Origin: Chitinophaga niabensis
Lineage (GTDB): Bacteria; Bacteroidota; Bacteroidia; Chitinophagales; Chitinophagaceae
Assembly: GCF_039545795.1 (NCBI RefSeq)
Contig: NZ_CP154260.1
Location: 1,183,001 to 1,247,000 of the forward strand
Reading direction: 5' to 3'
DNA: 64,000 nt
Part shown: positions 23,376 through 31,817 of the stretch, one piece after another
How the letters are laid out: every line of letters begins with the position of its first letter
Position numbering within the stretch: the stretch's first letter is position 1
The notes under the pieces: model-generated
What the model was told of the DNA's origin: nothing
The model's input: only the letters and a program-made list of their open reading frames with translations
The model's database searches: none
Made by a program: the position numbers and the translations under genes

Positions 23376-25925
23376 TTAACGGTTATCCTGGGAGTTCATA
23401 TGAAAATTATCTTTACTTTTCTTTATAGTAACGTTCTTATTTTTAAGATATTGTTCATATTTCTTACTTACTTCATCTGGTTGCTTCTTCCCATTTATGT
23501 AGAGTTCATCCCCTTTCTTCTCAATTTCAAAGTCTTTATTACGGTCCAGCAGGTTATCCTTTTCCATGCCATCCAGCATATTATTGAGGACATCCCTGCG
23601 TTCCTGGGCTACTTTAGCGCGTTTCTCTGCTTCTGCTTTGCGGATCTCGGCACTTGCGGCGTGCTGTTCGGCCCGGACCCTGTCGTTATTAGCACGTTGT
23701 TCTGCCTGGATATGGCGGTTACGTGCAGTTTGTTCTGCTTGTATCCTTGCGTTTTGCGCACGTTGTTCAGCCTGAACGCGGGAAGCTTCAGCTCTTTGTT
23801 CTGCGATCTCCTTCTGCACATCTGCCTGAGCCCTTGCGGCTTCACGTCTTGCTTCTCTCTGAGCCCGGTCGATTTCGCGCCTCGCTTCTCTCTGAGCACT
23901 CCTGTCTTCGGCCATTTCCCTGGCGCGATCTTCATCCCAGTTATGAGAGCCATCCCGGAAATACCGGAAGTGTTTGGCTGTATCAGCCCAATACTTCTCC
24001 ATACTCTCTTTCATTTGCTGATTGATCTTATCCCAGTCTACCTTTTTCAGGCTTTCCTGCATTTGTTGGTTGATCTTTTCCCAATCAGCTTTATTAAAGT
24101 TGCGTTTGATCTCCTCCTGCAGTTTATCGAACTGGATCTCATTGAATTTATGATCCGCGTTCCATTTCTTCATTTTCTCAGCCACGTCTTTATTCATCTT
24201 ATTCCAGTCTATCTTCTTCATACTGGCCTCAATTTCTTTCCCCATCTTGCTCCAGTCTGTTTTCTTAATGGCTTCTTCTGCGGCTTTCATGGCTTTTTTA
24301 AACTCTTCATTATTGAATTTAAAAGCCTTGTCGTAATTGTAGCTGTAGTTATAGTTGTAATTCCGCTGATGCTGTTTCTGCATGTCTGCATACTGTTGCT
24401 GCATGCGGATGTAATTTTCTTCCATCTTTTTGCGATCAGCTTCCGGCATTTCTGCAATGCTGTTATAAGCTTTTTCCACACCATCATCTCCTTTTACAAT
24501 GATCTTTCTGGAACGGGGAGTTGTTGTGTCTCCCTCTGCAAAGTATGATGTGTAAGCTGAATAATACGCTGGTGCCTGTGGGGGAACAGGAGTTGCGGGT
24601 ACATAAAAACTACCCGGTGCAATAGGCGCAAGGGGCGCCATCGGAGCCATCGGAGCCATTGGTGTTAAAGGCTGCGCAGGCGATAATGGTGCCGGAGGCG
24701 TTAAAGGCGCTAAAGGCGCAAGTTCTGGTACCGGTGATCCCGGAGGTACAGATGGTACCGGAGCCGGTGCAGGTACTGGTGCGGGTGCTGGTTTGGCAGC
24801 AGATGGTGAAACGGGTGTTGGCGGAGGGAGAGGAATGGTGTCTGTTGCTGTTACACCTATAAAACTGGATTGTTTCTTTTCTTTCTTTTCATTTTTATTT
24901 CCAGGATTTAACCAGGCAATGGATACCAGGCCTACCATAATAATGAGCAGGGCAAGTACACGTTGGCTATAGTTAAGGTTTTTAGTTTTCATTTCCATGA
25001 TGCGTTTGATGCGGTGAAGTAAATGATGTTTATCATCCGCTGCTGCCATGGCCATGGGATTGGCTGTTAAACGATATTCTTCCAGTGCTACCAGTGCTTT
25101 GGCGTAATGCAGTGGCTGCACGGTTCCGGCAATCACCAGGTCATCACAACAATGTTCTCTTTCCAGGCGGATGTTTTTGGAGATCCACCAAACAAATGGA
25201 TTAAAGAACAGGATGGTTTCTACAATTGATTGGAAGATATTCAACAGGTAATCATTGCGTTTAATGTGCGCCAGTTCATGAAGAAGGATGGCCTCCAACT
25301 GTTCCGGGCTGAGATTACTGACCATGGCTGCCGGAAGCAGGATGACAGGTTTCAGGAAACCGATCATGACCGGAACCTGTAAATGCTGAGAGATGAAGAG
25401 TTGTACCTTACGGGTAACCCCCATGCTCGCAGCCAGTTTTAATAGATGTTCATCCCATGTTCTGCCCATCGTGGAGATGCCTTCCTGCCGCATCTGGCGT
25501 AGCTGTGCCAGGTCCAGGCACAACTTGATGGTCATAAGGGTAACACCTACAATGTAAACAGCCACCAGGAGAGGGAAGTACGATTCCATTCCGGGAAGCA
25601 TTGTTTGCAGCCCGCTGCTTTGCTTTGGCAACTGCTCCATCGCTGCAGCAATGGTGGCAGTATCCCAGGTCATTGCCATTTCCTGTATCTTCTGAGCTTC
25701 TCTGATGGCATCTAACTGGTTGTAGAAAGTAACCAGGAACCATCCTGCAATCCCGGCCAGGGAAAGGAAGGACAAATGATACTTGATAGCGGCACTGGCC
25801 ATGGGCCATATCCGTAATACGATCCGCAGGCAGGCATACACGAAAAATGCTTGCCAGAAGGAGTGCAGGAGTGTCCAGCCGAATGCACGGATAATGTCTG
25901 TGGTAAAAGGAAGCAACGAGTTCAT
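23376..25925 (-). CDS. M56 family (BlaR1-like) sensor metallopeptidase with long repeat-rich C-terminal domain
   Basis: Membrane zinc peptidase that in BlaR1/MecR1 systems destroys or inactivates the partner BlaI repressor on sensing a signal. The 849-residue protein has membrane segments near 13-37, 48-68, 116-138 and 322-340, with the zinc motif HELAH at 216-220 and EREHCCDD near 255-262. The last helix is followed by about 500 extracytoplasmic residues: a Pro-Ala-rich stretch (365-455), a Tyr/Asn patch (522-532), a helical region with Asp-Trp repeats (W557, W574, W615, W631), and 11-residue coiled-coil repeats beginning at 716, 727, 738, 749 and 760. There is no penicillin-binding domain. 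The blaI gene lies 10 bases upstream. Confidence 0.88.
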   Translation of the reverse strand: MNSLLPFTTDIIRAFGWTLLHSFWQAFFVYACLRIVLRIWPMASAAIKYHLSFLSLAGIAGWFLVTFYNQLDAIREAQKIQEMAMTWDTATIAAAMEQLPKQSSGLQTMLPGMESYFPLLVAVYIVGVTLMTIKLCLDLAQLRQMRQEGISTMGRTWDEHLLKLAASMGVTRKVQLFISQHLQVPVMIGFLKPVILLPAAMVSNLSPEQLEAILLHELAHIKRNDYLLNIFQSIVETILFFNPFVWWISKNIRLEREHCCDDLVIAGTVQPLHYAKALVALEEYRLTANPMAMAAADDKHHLLHRIKRIMEMKTKNLNYSQRVLALLIIMVGLVSIAWLNPGNKNEKKEKKQSSFIGVTATDTIPLPPPTPVSPSAAKPAPAPVPAPAPVPSVPPGSPVPELAPLAPLTPPAPLSPAQPLTPMAPMAPMAPLAPIAPGSFYVPATPVPPQAPAYYSAYTSYFAEGDTTTPRSRKIIVKGDDGVEKAYNSIAEMPEADRKKMEENYIRMQQQYADMQKQHQRNYNYNYSYNYDKAFKFNNEEFKKAMKAAEEAIKKTDWSKMGKEIEASMKKIDWNKMNKDVAEKMKKWNADHKFNEIQFDKLQEEIKRNFNKADWEKINQQMQESLKKVDWDKINQQMKESMEKYWADTAKHFRYFRDGSHNWDEDRAREMAEDRSAQREARREIDRAQREARREAARAQADVQKEIAEQRAEASRVQAEQRAQNARIQAEQTARNRHIQAEQRANNDRVRAEQHAASAEIRKAEAEKRAKVAQERRDVLNNMLDGMEKDNLLDRNKDFEIEKKGDELYINGKKQPDEVSKKYEQYLKNKNVTIKKSKDNFHMNSQDNR

Positions 25926-25935
25926 GGCAAAAGTT

Positions 25936-26319
25936 TTATTTCTGCTTTTTTTCCATTTCGTTCAGGTATTGACGTATCTGATCCAGTTCTTCCTGGGAAG
26001 AACGATGGTGGCCGAGCGCCTGCATCACCAATTGTGTAGCGGAACCATTATACACCGTATCGATCATCTTATTCAATAATTGCTGTTGTGTACTTTCGCG
26101 GGAAATGCTCGCTTTATAGATATGCGTTTTGGCGCTTGCATCCCTGCTGAGGATCCCTTTCTCATGCATGATCTGCATCAGCTTAAGGGTAGTGGTGTAA
26201 CCGGCTTCTTTACTTTGCTCCAGTATCTCATGCACTTCCCTTACTGTACTTGCTCCGCGTTCCCAAAGGATACCCAGGATCTCCAGTTCACTTTCAGTCG
26301 GTTTTATATGCTTGTTCAT
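25936..26319 (-). CDS. BlaI/MecI/CopY family repressor
   Basis: A 127-residue winged-helix repressor: PTESELEILGILWERGASTVREVHEIL, then the recognition helix region GYTTTLKLMQIMHEKGILSRD, and a C-terminal dimerisation half. It forms an operon with the M56 sensor (10-base gap). Two 16-base palindromes placed over its own promoter at 26336-26375 show autorepression directly. The BlaI family normally reads TACA/TGTA dyads; the sites here are TACGA/TCGTA. A beta-lactamase is not nearby, so the controlled function is unknown. Confidence 0.93.
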   Translation of the reverse strand: MNKHIKPTESELEILGILWERGASTVREVHEILEQSKEAGYTTTLKLMQIMHEKGILSRDASAKTHIYKASISRESTQQQLLNKMIDTVYNGSATQLVMQALGHHRSSQEELDQIRQYLNEMEKKQK

Positions 26320-26335
26320 TGCGCTTTTTGTTTTG

Positions 26336-26351
26336 TACGAATATCTTCGTA
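26336..26351. promoter_or_regulatory. BlaI-type operator 1
   Basis: Perfect dyad TACGAA-TATC-TTCGTA, 17 bases before the blaI start. It covers the predicted start of transcription (about 26347 on the minus strand). Confidence 0.78.
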
Positions 26352-26353
26352 AT

Positions 26354-26383
26354 CAAATGTACGATACTTTTCGTAATAACAAA
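26354..26383 (-). promoter_or_regulatory. Promoter of blaI-M56 operon
   Basis: Minus strand TTTG (26380-26383), 18 bases, TACATTTG (26354-26361). It matches the Bacteroidota promoter; the -7 box lies between the two operator dyads. Confidence 0.75.
26360..26375. promoter_or_regulatory. BlaI-type operator 2
   Basis: Dyad TACGA-TACTTT-TCGTA, same length as operator 1 and centred 24 bases from it. It fills the spacer between the -33 and -7 elements, so bound repressor would block RNA polymerase. Confidence 0.75.
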
Positions 26384-26399
26384 ATACCCCTTAAAATAT

Positions 26400-27296
26400 T
26401 TATATGGATGGTGAAGAAGCAGGAGGAGTGGAAGCAGCTGCATCTGCCCTTAACTGGCTGGTAGTTTTCCTGCTGCCGTCGTGGCTCCAGCCCGGAGGGG
26501 CAAATAAATAATGCCATGCATCCCGCCAGGTAGGCGCTTTGCGAAGGTCTTTACCAATTTCAGCCCATTCATGGGTGGCTATCCTTAAGGGGTTATATGT
26601 TTTAATATTACGGGTCAGCCCAAATACAGGCCTTTCTTCCTCCGGCTGAAAAGTACCAAACATCCGGTCCCAGATGATCAATACGCCCGCATGGTTTTTG
26701 TCCAGGTACTTCAGGTCCGAGGCATGGTGTACGCGGTGATGGGAGGGAGTATTAAATATAAACTCAAAAGGGCGGGGGAGTTTATGAATGGCTTCCGTAT
26801 GGATCCAGAACTGGTAGATCAGGCTGATGGCCTGCATGGTCATTACCATAGCCGGATGAAAACCCAGGAATGGCATCCAGAGCCAGAAAGCAAAGGTGCC
26901 GGTAAGGTTGCCGGTCCAGTTCTGGCGGAGCGCGGTAGAGAGATTATACTTTTGGGAAGAATGATGCACCACATGAGAGGCCCAGAAGAAACGGATATTA
27001 TGGCTTAGCCGGTGGAACCAATAATAGGAGAGGTCGTCTGCCAGGAAACATAACACCCAAACCCACCAGAGGCTGGCATCGAGTGTAAAGATCCTGAATT
27101 GGTAAATGAGTGTGTAGATGAGATAGATAATGCCTTTGGTGAGCAGGCCTATGAAAACATTCCCCAGCCCCATGGCTATGCTGCTCGCAGCATCTTTTGT
27201 TTCATAAAGCCCGCGTTTGTCCCAGGCGGAAAAGATCACTTCCGCCGTAAGCAGTAACACAAACCCGGGGATGGCATAATGGATCAGGTCAGGCAT
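26400..27296 (-). CDS. Sterol desaturase / fatty acid hydroxylase superfamily protein
   Basis: Integral membrane di-iron oxygenase of about 298 residues. Several hydrophobic helices (about 8-25, 42-75, 80-100, 140-165) surround the histidine clusters HRLSH (about 110), HVVHHSS (about 124) and HHRVHH (about 205), which bind the iron pair. The context does not name a substrate; related Bacteroidota proteins act on alkylglycerol or sphingolipid-type lipids. The start is the ATG at 27296 (MPDLIHYAIPGF); an in-frame TTG lies nine bases upstream. The C-terminal tail is Ala/Ser/Pro-rich. Confidence 0.85.
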   Translation of the reverse strand: MPDLIHYAIPGFVLLLTAEVIFSAWDKRGLYETKDAASSIAMGLGNVFIGLLTKGIIYLIYTLIYQFRIFTLDASLWWVWVLCFLADDLSYYWFHRLSHNIRFFWASHVVHHSSQKYNLSTALRQNWTGNLTGTFAFWLWMPFLGFHPAMVMTMQAISLIYQFWIHTEAIHKLPRPFEFIFNTPSHHRVHHASDLKYLDKNHAGVLIIWDRMFGTFQPEEERPVFGLTRNIKTYNPLRIATHEWAEIGKDLRKAPTWRDAWHYLFAPPGWSHDGSRKTTSQLRADAAASTPPASSPSI

Positions 27297-27421
27297 GAGG
27301 ATCAATTACAGATTATCAGTTACGAAAACGAATGATGTATATTCTTTCTACCAAAAGTTAACAATTTTTTGCCTAATTGTAACCGCTCATCCGTCATTCG
27401 TAACTGACAATCCATAATTAG

Positions 27422-28039
27422 TTAAAACCTTCCTGCCTTGATGGAAAAGTGTGCAGCAGGGCCGCTCAGCTTCTCATCTGTAATACCCTGCGTGCTGGAC
27501 CCGCTTACAAAACGGTAAGAGCCGCCGATAGCTATACGCAGGTAGGAGGTGATATTCATTTCAAAATTCACCTGTGGTTCCGCAACGAAAAAGCCGCTGT
27601 AATCCAGGTTTTCACTTTCATCAAAACCTTTGTAACGTTCGTTCTTCATCACACCGCCGCCACCAATGAGGGCGCTTACGGCAGTATGGAAGAGTTTATT
27701 TGATTTAATGGTATACTCAGGCACAAACCCTGTGTACCACATATTCCAATATAAAGTAGGGTCTGCTGCATTGGTACGCGCTGCTTCAATATTATTCACC
27801 AGGGCATAGGCACCTGCGCCAAGCATGAGTTTGCTGTTCAGCATTACACCTGCATAACCACCCATCAGAATGCCCAGTTGATCATCAAAAGTGGTGAACT
27901 TAATGGTAGGAGCGCCAAACCCACCTACCCTGATCTTTCCCTTCCCTCCGGCCAGTGATTCTATTTTACTATCCTGTGCAAAGCTGAGCTGAGCCAGCAG
28001 CATGGTAAAGAGTACTAAACTTAGTTTCGCTGTTTTCAT
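27422..28039 (-). CDS. Outer-membrane beta-barrel-like hypothetical protein
   Basis: A 205-residue exported protein (signal peptide ending SFAQ-DS near residue 21) with alternating hydrophobic/aromatic strands (GILMGGYAGVMLNSKLMLGAGAY, YLRIAIGGSYRFVSG) and a C-terminal F, consistent with an 8-10 strand barrel. I recognise no specific family. It is the last gene of the TonB receptor / DUF4249 unit, 16 bases after the DUF4249 gene, so it probably acts with that outer-membrane complex. Confidence 0.65.
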   Translation of the reverse strand: MKTAKLSLVLFTMLLAQLSFAQDSKIESLAGGKGKIRVGGFGAPTIKFTTFDDQLGILMGGYAGVMLNSKLMLGAGAYALVNNIEAARTNAADPTLYWNMWYTGFVPEYTIKSNKLFHTAVSALIGGGGVMKNERYKGFDESENLDYSGFFVAEPQVNFEMNITSYLRIAIGGSYRFVSGSSTQGITDEKLSGPAAHFSIKAGRF

Positions 28040-28055
28040 AAAATGGAATGAATGA

Positions 28056-28925
28056 TTAACGAATAGTTTTTTCCTTAAACTTCACGGCAGAGGTACCAAA
28101 CCAACCAAGCACTCTTACGCTGCTGGATTCATTAGTGTTCTTCAGGTTGCTTTTTACGTTCTCCAGGATCTTGGCAAACAGGCCACCGTTCTGCAGTTGT
28201 GATTCCACATGCGTGAGGAAGGTGTGGCTGTTTTTGGTCAGGGAGGCCAGGCGTACGATCACCGTTTCATTCAGCAGAAATGGTTTATCCCAGTCGGTAA
28301 TGGCTTCACTGATGGGAACGATGAATACAGCACTGTCAGACACATATTCCTGGTAAGAACCATCTACGGCAAATGCATCGTTTACACGGTTATCCTTAGT
28401 GTTACGATAACTCCTTACCCAGTAATAATCAGAAGCACCCGCCAGGTCCCTTCCATAAAAACGGGCATAGTATCCTTCTTTGTTAGTCGCTGAATTCTCA
28501 GCTGTTTTGAACTCGTAAGAGATGGAGTCGATCTCGGTTACCCGTTTAATGGTATCGATGGCTTCAAACACTTCAGACTTCAACTCTATCCTGAGCTTAT
28601 AGGCATGGTTCAATACACCAATGCTTTTATCCAGCCCGGGATCATGACTGTACACGCCGTTGGCAAAAGTGAAGGGGTAGGTTTTATTGTCTGTGAGATC
28701 TGTTAATACTACTATGGCATCGCTTACAACAGGAGCTGTGCCTGTAGATGTGTAGGGAACAGTTTCCGTAATACGGATACTCTGTTTGCCTGCTTCATCG
28801 GTGATCCATGCGTCTACCACAGCAAAGGTTTTTCCTTTGGGAATATCCACGTCTATCACATCTTCACACGAAGTGAAAGCGGCGGCTGTAACTAGTATGG
28901 CGAATATGTTGATGATCCTTTTCAT
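28056..28925 (-). CDS. DUF4249 lipoprotein
   Basis: A 289-residue lipoprotein with signal and lipobox (AAFTSC, Cys at about 20) and the beta-rich DUF4249 domain (DVIDVDIPKGKTFAVVDAWITDE, VVSDAIVVLTDL, YKLRIELKSEVFEAIDTI). DUF4249 genes regularly follow TonB receptors in Bacteroidota, as here, and are thought to be surface lipoprotein partners of the receptor; that role is inference. The start is ATG 28925; a TTG nine bases upstream is also in frame. It sits 23 bases after the receptor gene. Confidence 0.85.
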   Translation of the reverse strand: MKRIINIFAILVTAAAFTSCEDVIDVDIPKGKTFAVVDAWITDEAGKQSIRITETVPYTSTGTAPVVSDAIVVLTDLTDNKTYPFTFANGVYSHDPGLDKSIGVLNHAYKLRIELKSEVFEAIDTIKRVTEIDSISYEFKTAENSATNKEGYYARFYGRDLAGASDYYWVRSYRNTKDNRVNDAFAVDGSYQEYVSDSAVFIVPISEAITDWDKPFLLNETVIVRLASLTKNSHTFLTHVESQLQNGGLFAKILENVKSNLKNTNESSSVRVLGWFGTSAVKFKEKTIR

Positions 28926-28948
28926 ATAATTCAATGCTTTGCGAATGA

Positions 28949-31318
28949 TTAAAACTTGAAGTTGTAGGTAATGCCGGGGATGATAGAACCGATGATAGAA
29001 AGGCGTACGGCTTCCTTCTTGCCCGGATCATCCTCGTTCTGCCTGAAATACACGGTATAAGCATTCCTGCGGGCATATACGTTATACAGCGAGAATACCC
29101 ATTCTCCTTTCCAGCGTTTCAATTGTTTGCCTTTCCAGGTAAGGGAGAGGTCCAGTCTGTGGAATGGTTTCAGGCGGTAGTTGTTACGTTTTTCTGTTGT
29201 GTTGTAAGGAATATCCCAATCCTGGAATTCCAGGCGTGCATCTGCAAACGTTGCAGGCGTACCGGATGCAAATACCCAGTTGGCACCCATGCTGATCCTT
29301 TTGGTGAACTCATGGGATATTACCACGTTCACATTGTGTGTACGGTCGTAACGGTTAATGAACCATTCGTTCTGGCTGATGCCGGGCGTTTTACGTTCGG
29401 AACGGGAGAGGGTATAGCTTACCCAGCCTGTAGTGTTACCTACATCCTTTTTAACATAGAGTTCCAAACCATAAGCACGGCCTTTGGAAGCCAGCAGGTC
29501 CGCTTCAATGAATTCGTTCAGGTCAAGATCGGAATTGTCGATATAATCCAGCTGATCCTGCATTGTTTTATAGAACACTTCTGCAGAAAGTTCAAACTTG
29601 TCTCCGGGAGCATTGTAGAAATAACCGGCTGTTACCTGGTCTGTCAGCTGTGGTTTTACGTTATTGGTCACCGGCGTCCAGATGTCTACAGGGGTAGGGG
29701 ATGCGGTGTTGCTCAGCTGATGCATGTATTGTGCACTGCGGCTGTAAGCAGCTTTGATGGCCGTTGTATTATTCAGTTTATACTTGGCGGAGATCCGTGG
29801 TTCCAGGTTGTAGTAATCTGCAATGGTTTTGCCGGCGCCAAATTCCTGTGTATGGTCCAGGCGTTTGCGGATTCCGGCAGTAGTGTCTGCATAATAATAA
29901 GCAGTACCTTTTCCGCGGAACTGGAAGCCAGATACACGTACACCATATTGTACCCCAAACTTGCCTGCTTTCAGCTCATGGTCCAGGTATACAGCGCCTT
30001 CCAGCGCATTCTTGTCTTTCAGTACGATCTCATTCACATCATTCCCGTCAGTACCGGTACCTTTACCCGGTTTGAAGGTATAGAGGATGGATTGTACACC
30101 AAAGTGGAGGGTGTTATTGGAGTTCAGGTAATAAGTAAAAGCGGGTTTAACACCGTAGTTGATGATGTTGGAGGTCCACTTATAACTTTGCTTGTTAACA
30201 TCTGTTTCCTTGCTTTTGAACTCCAGGCTGTAATCATATTTGGTATAATAAGTGGTGAGGTTCATGAACAGGCGGTTATTGAAGATGTGGTTCCAGCGGA
30301 TGGACGTAGTGGCATTACCCCAGTTCATGTTCACTTCGTTACCGAAACCAAACACGTCCCTTCCGAAATAACCACTTACGAATAAGCTGTTGTTCTTATT
30401 GAGATTGAAATTCACTTTGGCGGTAAGGTCGTAGAAATACAGCTTGGTATCTTTCATATCTCCTTTCAGGAAGGGCTTCATGATCACATCCATGTATGAC
30501 CTTCTTCCTGCAATAATGAAAGAGGATTTATCTTTCTGAATGGGACCTTCAACGGCAAGGCGGCTGAAGATATTCCCGATACCGCCTGTAAGGCCCAGTT
30601 TCTGGTTATTTCCGTCCTTCATCCTGATGTCCAGCACAGAAGCTGTTCTGCCGCCGTATTCGGCCGGGAAACCACCTTTGATCATATTGATATTCTTCAC
30701 AGCGTCCGGATTGAATACAGAGAAGAAACCCAGCATGTGTGTGGAGTTATATACAGGGGCTTCGTCCATCAGGATCAGGTTCTCGTCTCCTGCACCACCG
30801 CGTACGTTAAAGGCGGCGGCACCTTCACCTACCGTATTAATACCGGGAAGGGTCTGGATAGCGCGTAATACATCTACTTCACCCATGAACGTTGGCAGCT
30901 TTTTCATTTCTGCAATTTCCAGTTTGTTCATGCTGGTGTTGACAGTATTGATATTCTTTTCCTGTTGTTTGCTGGTGATCACCACCTCGTTCAACTGGCG
31001 GTCTGCCGTTGCCAGTTTAATATCCTGGCGTTTGTTGCTGGTAAGATCGATCGTCATCTTAATAGGTTTGTAACCCATGTAAGAGTATTGGATCTCGTGT
31101 GTGCCTGCCGGCAGGGTAAGGGAGTAGAATCCGTACTCATTGGTTACCGTACCTATGGAGGTGCCGGGTTTACCAATAGAGATACCTATTAATGATTCAC
31201 CGGAATGTTCGTCTTTAACATATCCGCTAACCGTATACCTTTGCTGTTGTGCCTTTAAGCTAAATGTTGTCAGCAGTAACAAACAAATGAGCGTTAGCGT
31301 GTTTGCTGTTGTTTTCAT
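28949..31318 (-). CDS. TonB-dependent receptor with carboxypeptidase-like N-terminal domain
   Basis: A 789-residue outer-membrane importer. Signal peptide ends near LKAQ (residue 24), then a CarboxypepD_reg-like domain (YTVSGYVKDEHSGESLIGIS to about 115), a plug (about 120-230: GEVDVLRAIQTLPGINTVGEGAAAFNVRG, NLILMDEAPVYN, GGFPAEYGGRTASVLDIRMKDG) and a 22-strand barrel ending GIIPGITYNFKF with the terminal aromatic. It differs from SusC in length and lacks an STN domain. It leads an operon with DUF4249 and barrel genes; the small HMA-like protein upstream hints at a metal-related ligand, but the substrate is not known. Confidence 0.9.
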   Translation of the reverse strand: MKTTANTLTLICLLLLTTFSLKAQQQRYTVSGYVKDEHSGESLIGISIGKPGTSIGTVTNEYGFYSLTLPAGTHEIQYSYMGYKPIKMTIDLTSNKRQDIKLATADRQLNEVVITSKQQEKNINTVNTSMNKLEIAEMKKLPTFMGEVDVLRAIQTLPGINTVGEGAAAFNVRGGAGDENLILMDEAPVYNSTHMLGFFSVFNPDAVKNINMIKGGFPAEYGGRTASVLDIRMKDGNNQKLGLTGGIGNIFSRLAVEGPIQKDKSSFIIAGRRSYMDVIMKPFLKGDMKDTKLYFYDLTAKVNFNLNKNNSLFVSGYFGRDVFGFGNEVNMNWGNATTSIRWNHIFNNRLFMNLTTYYTKYDYSLEFKSKETDVNKQSYKWTSNIINYGVKPAFTYYLNSNNTLHFGVQSILYTFKPGKGTGTDGNDVNEIVLKDKNALEGAVYLDHELKAGKFGVQYGVRVSGFQFRGKGTAYYYADTTAGIRKRLDHTQEFGAGKTIADYYNLEPRISAKYKLNNTTAIKAAYSRSAQYMHQLSNTASPTPVDIWTPVTNNVKPQLTDQVTAGYFYNAPGDKFELSAEVFYKTMQDQLDYIDNSDLDLNEFIEADLLASKGRAYGLELYVKKDVGNTTGWVSYTLSRSERKTPGISQNEWFINRYDRTHNVNVVISHEFTKRISMGANWVFASGTPATFADARLEFQDWDIPYNTTEKRNNYRLKPFHRLDLSLTWKGKQLKRWKGEWVFSLYNVYARRNAYTVYFRQNEDDPGKKEAVRLSIIGSIIPGITYNFKF

Positions 31319-31509
31319 ATTGGTTTCCAGGTTTTTGTCGTTTTATTGGATTTTGAGCGTGTATATGCGCTTTTCCGAGAATATGACGTGTAAAGTAGAG
31401 CATACCCCTATAGGTAAGAAATAAATCACATTAAAGGGGGGAAATAGGGGGCTAACTGATGAATATCATAGATTATCAGTAGAAAAGGCTGCAATTTAAT
31501 AGTAGGAAA

Positions 31510-31719
31510 TCAGTCCAGTACGGCACATTGGTATCCCAGTTTGCGCACAAATGAGATAACATGCTGTTCTTCCAGTTGTTGGCTTATTACCCGCAGGACC
31601 TTATCGCAGTCCTCCAGGTCCAGTGTACAGTCGGTGGTGCTGAAATGTCCGGCGATTGCAGAAACGACCCTGTTTTTATCCTGCAGGGTGCTGATGTTTG
31701 TTTTGAAGATGCCGATCAT
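31510..31719 (-). CDS. Small HMA-like domain protein lacking the metal-binding cysteines
   Basis: A 69-residue protein with the beta-alpha-beta pattern of heavy-metal-associated domains: MIGIFKTNISTLQDKNRVVSAIAGHF, CTLDLEDCDKVLRVI, HVISFVRKLGYQCAVLD. The CXXC motif that binds metal is absent at the usual first loop. I choose the ATG at 31719, which begins the domain; the frame extends to a GTG at 31779. It is divergent from the AraC regulator and upstream of the TonB receptor operon on the same strand. The family is common and uncharacterised in Bacteroidota. Confidence 0.65.
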   Translation of the reverse strand: MIGIFKTNISTLQDKNRVVSAIAGHFSTTDCTLDLEDCDKVLRVISQQLEEQHVISFVRKLGYQCAVLD

Positions 31720-31817
31720 GTCTTTTAATTTGAATAATTTTAAGCAAAATTCGCATCCGCCGGTTTTTAAAGGTTGCACGAAACGGATTATTATTTATAC
31801 CTAACGGATTTTTTTAT

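Noticed and set aside
23343..24548. 401-codon plus-strand frame opposite the M56 gene
   Set aside because: It is the antisense of the repeat-rich C-terminal domain; the bias of codons for Lys, Glu, Gln and Arg on the real strand keeps the opposite frame open.
29123..30385. 420-codon plus-strand frame opposite the TonB receptor gene
   Set aside because: Antisense to a well-recognised receptor; no family features and no ribosome-binding site.
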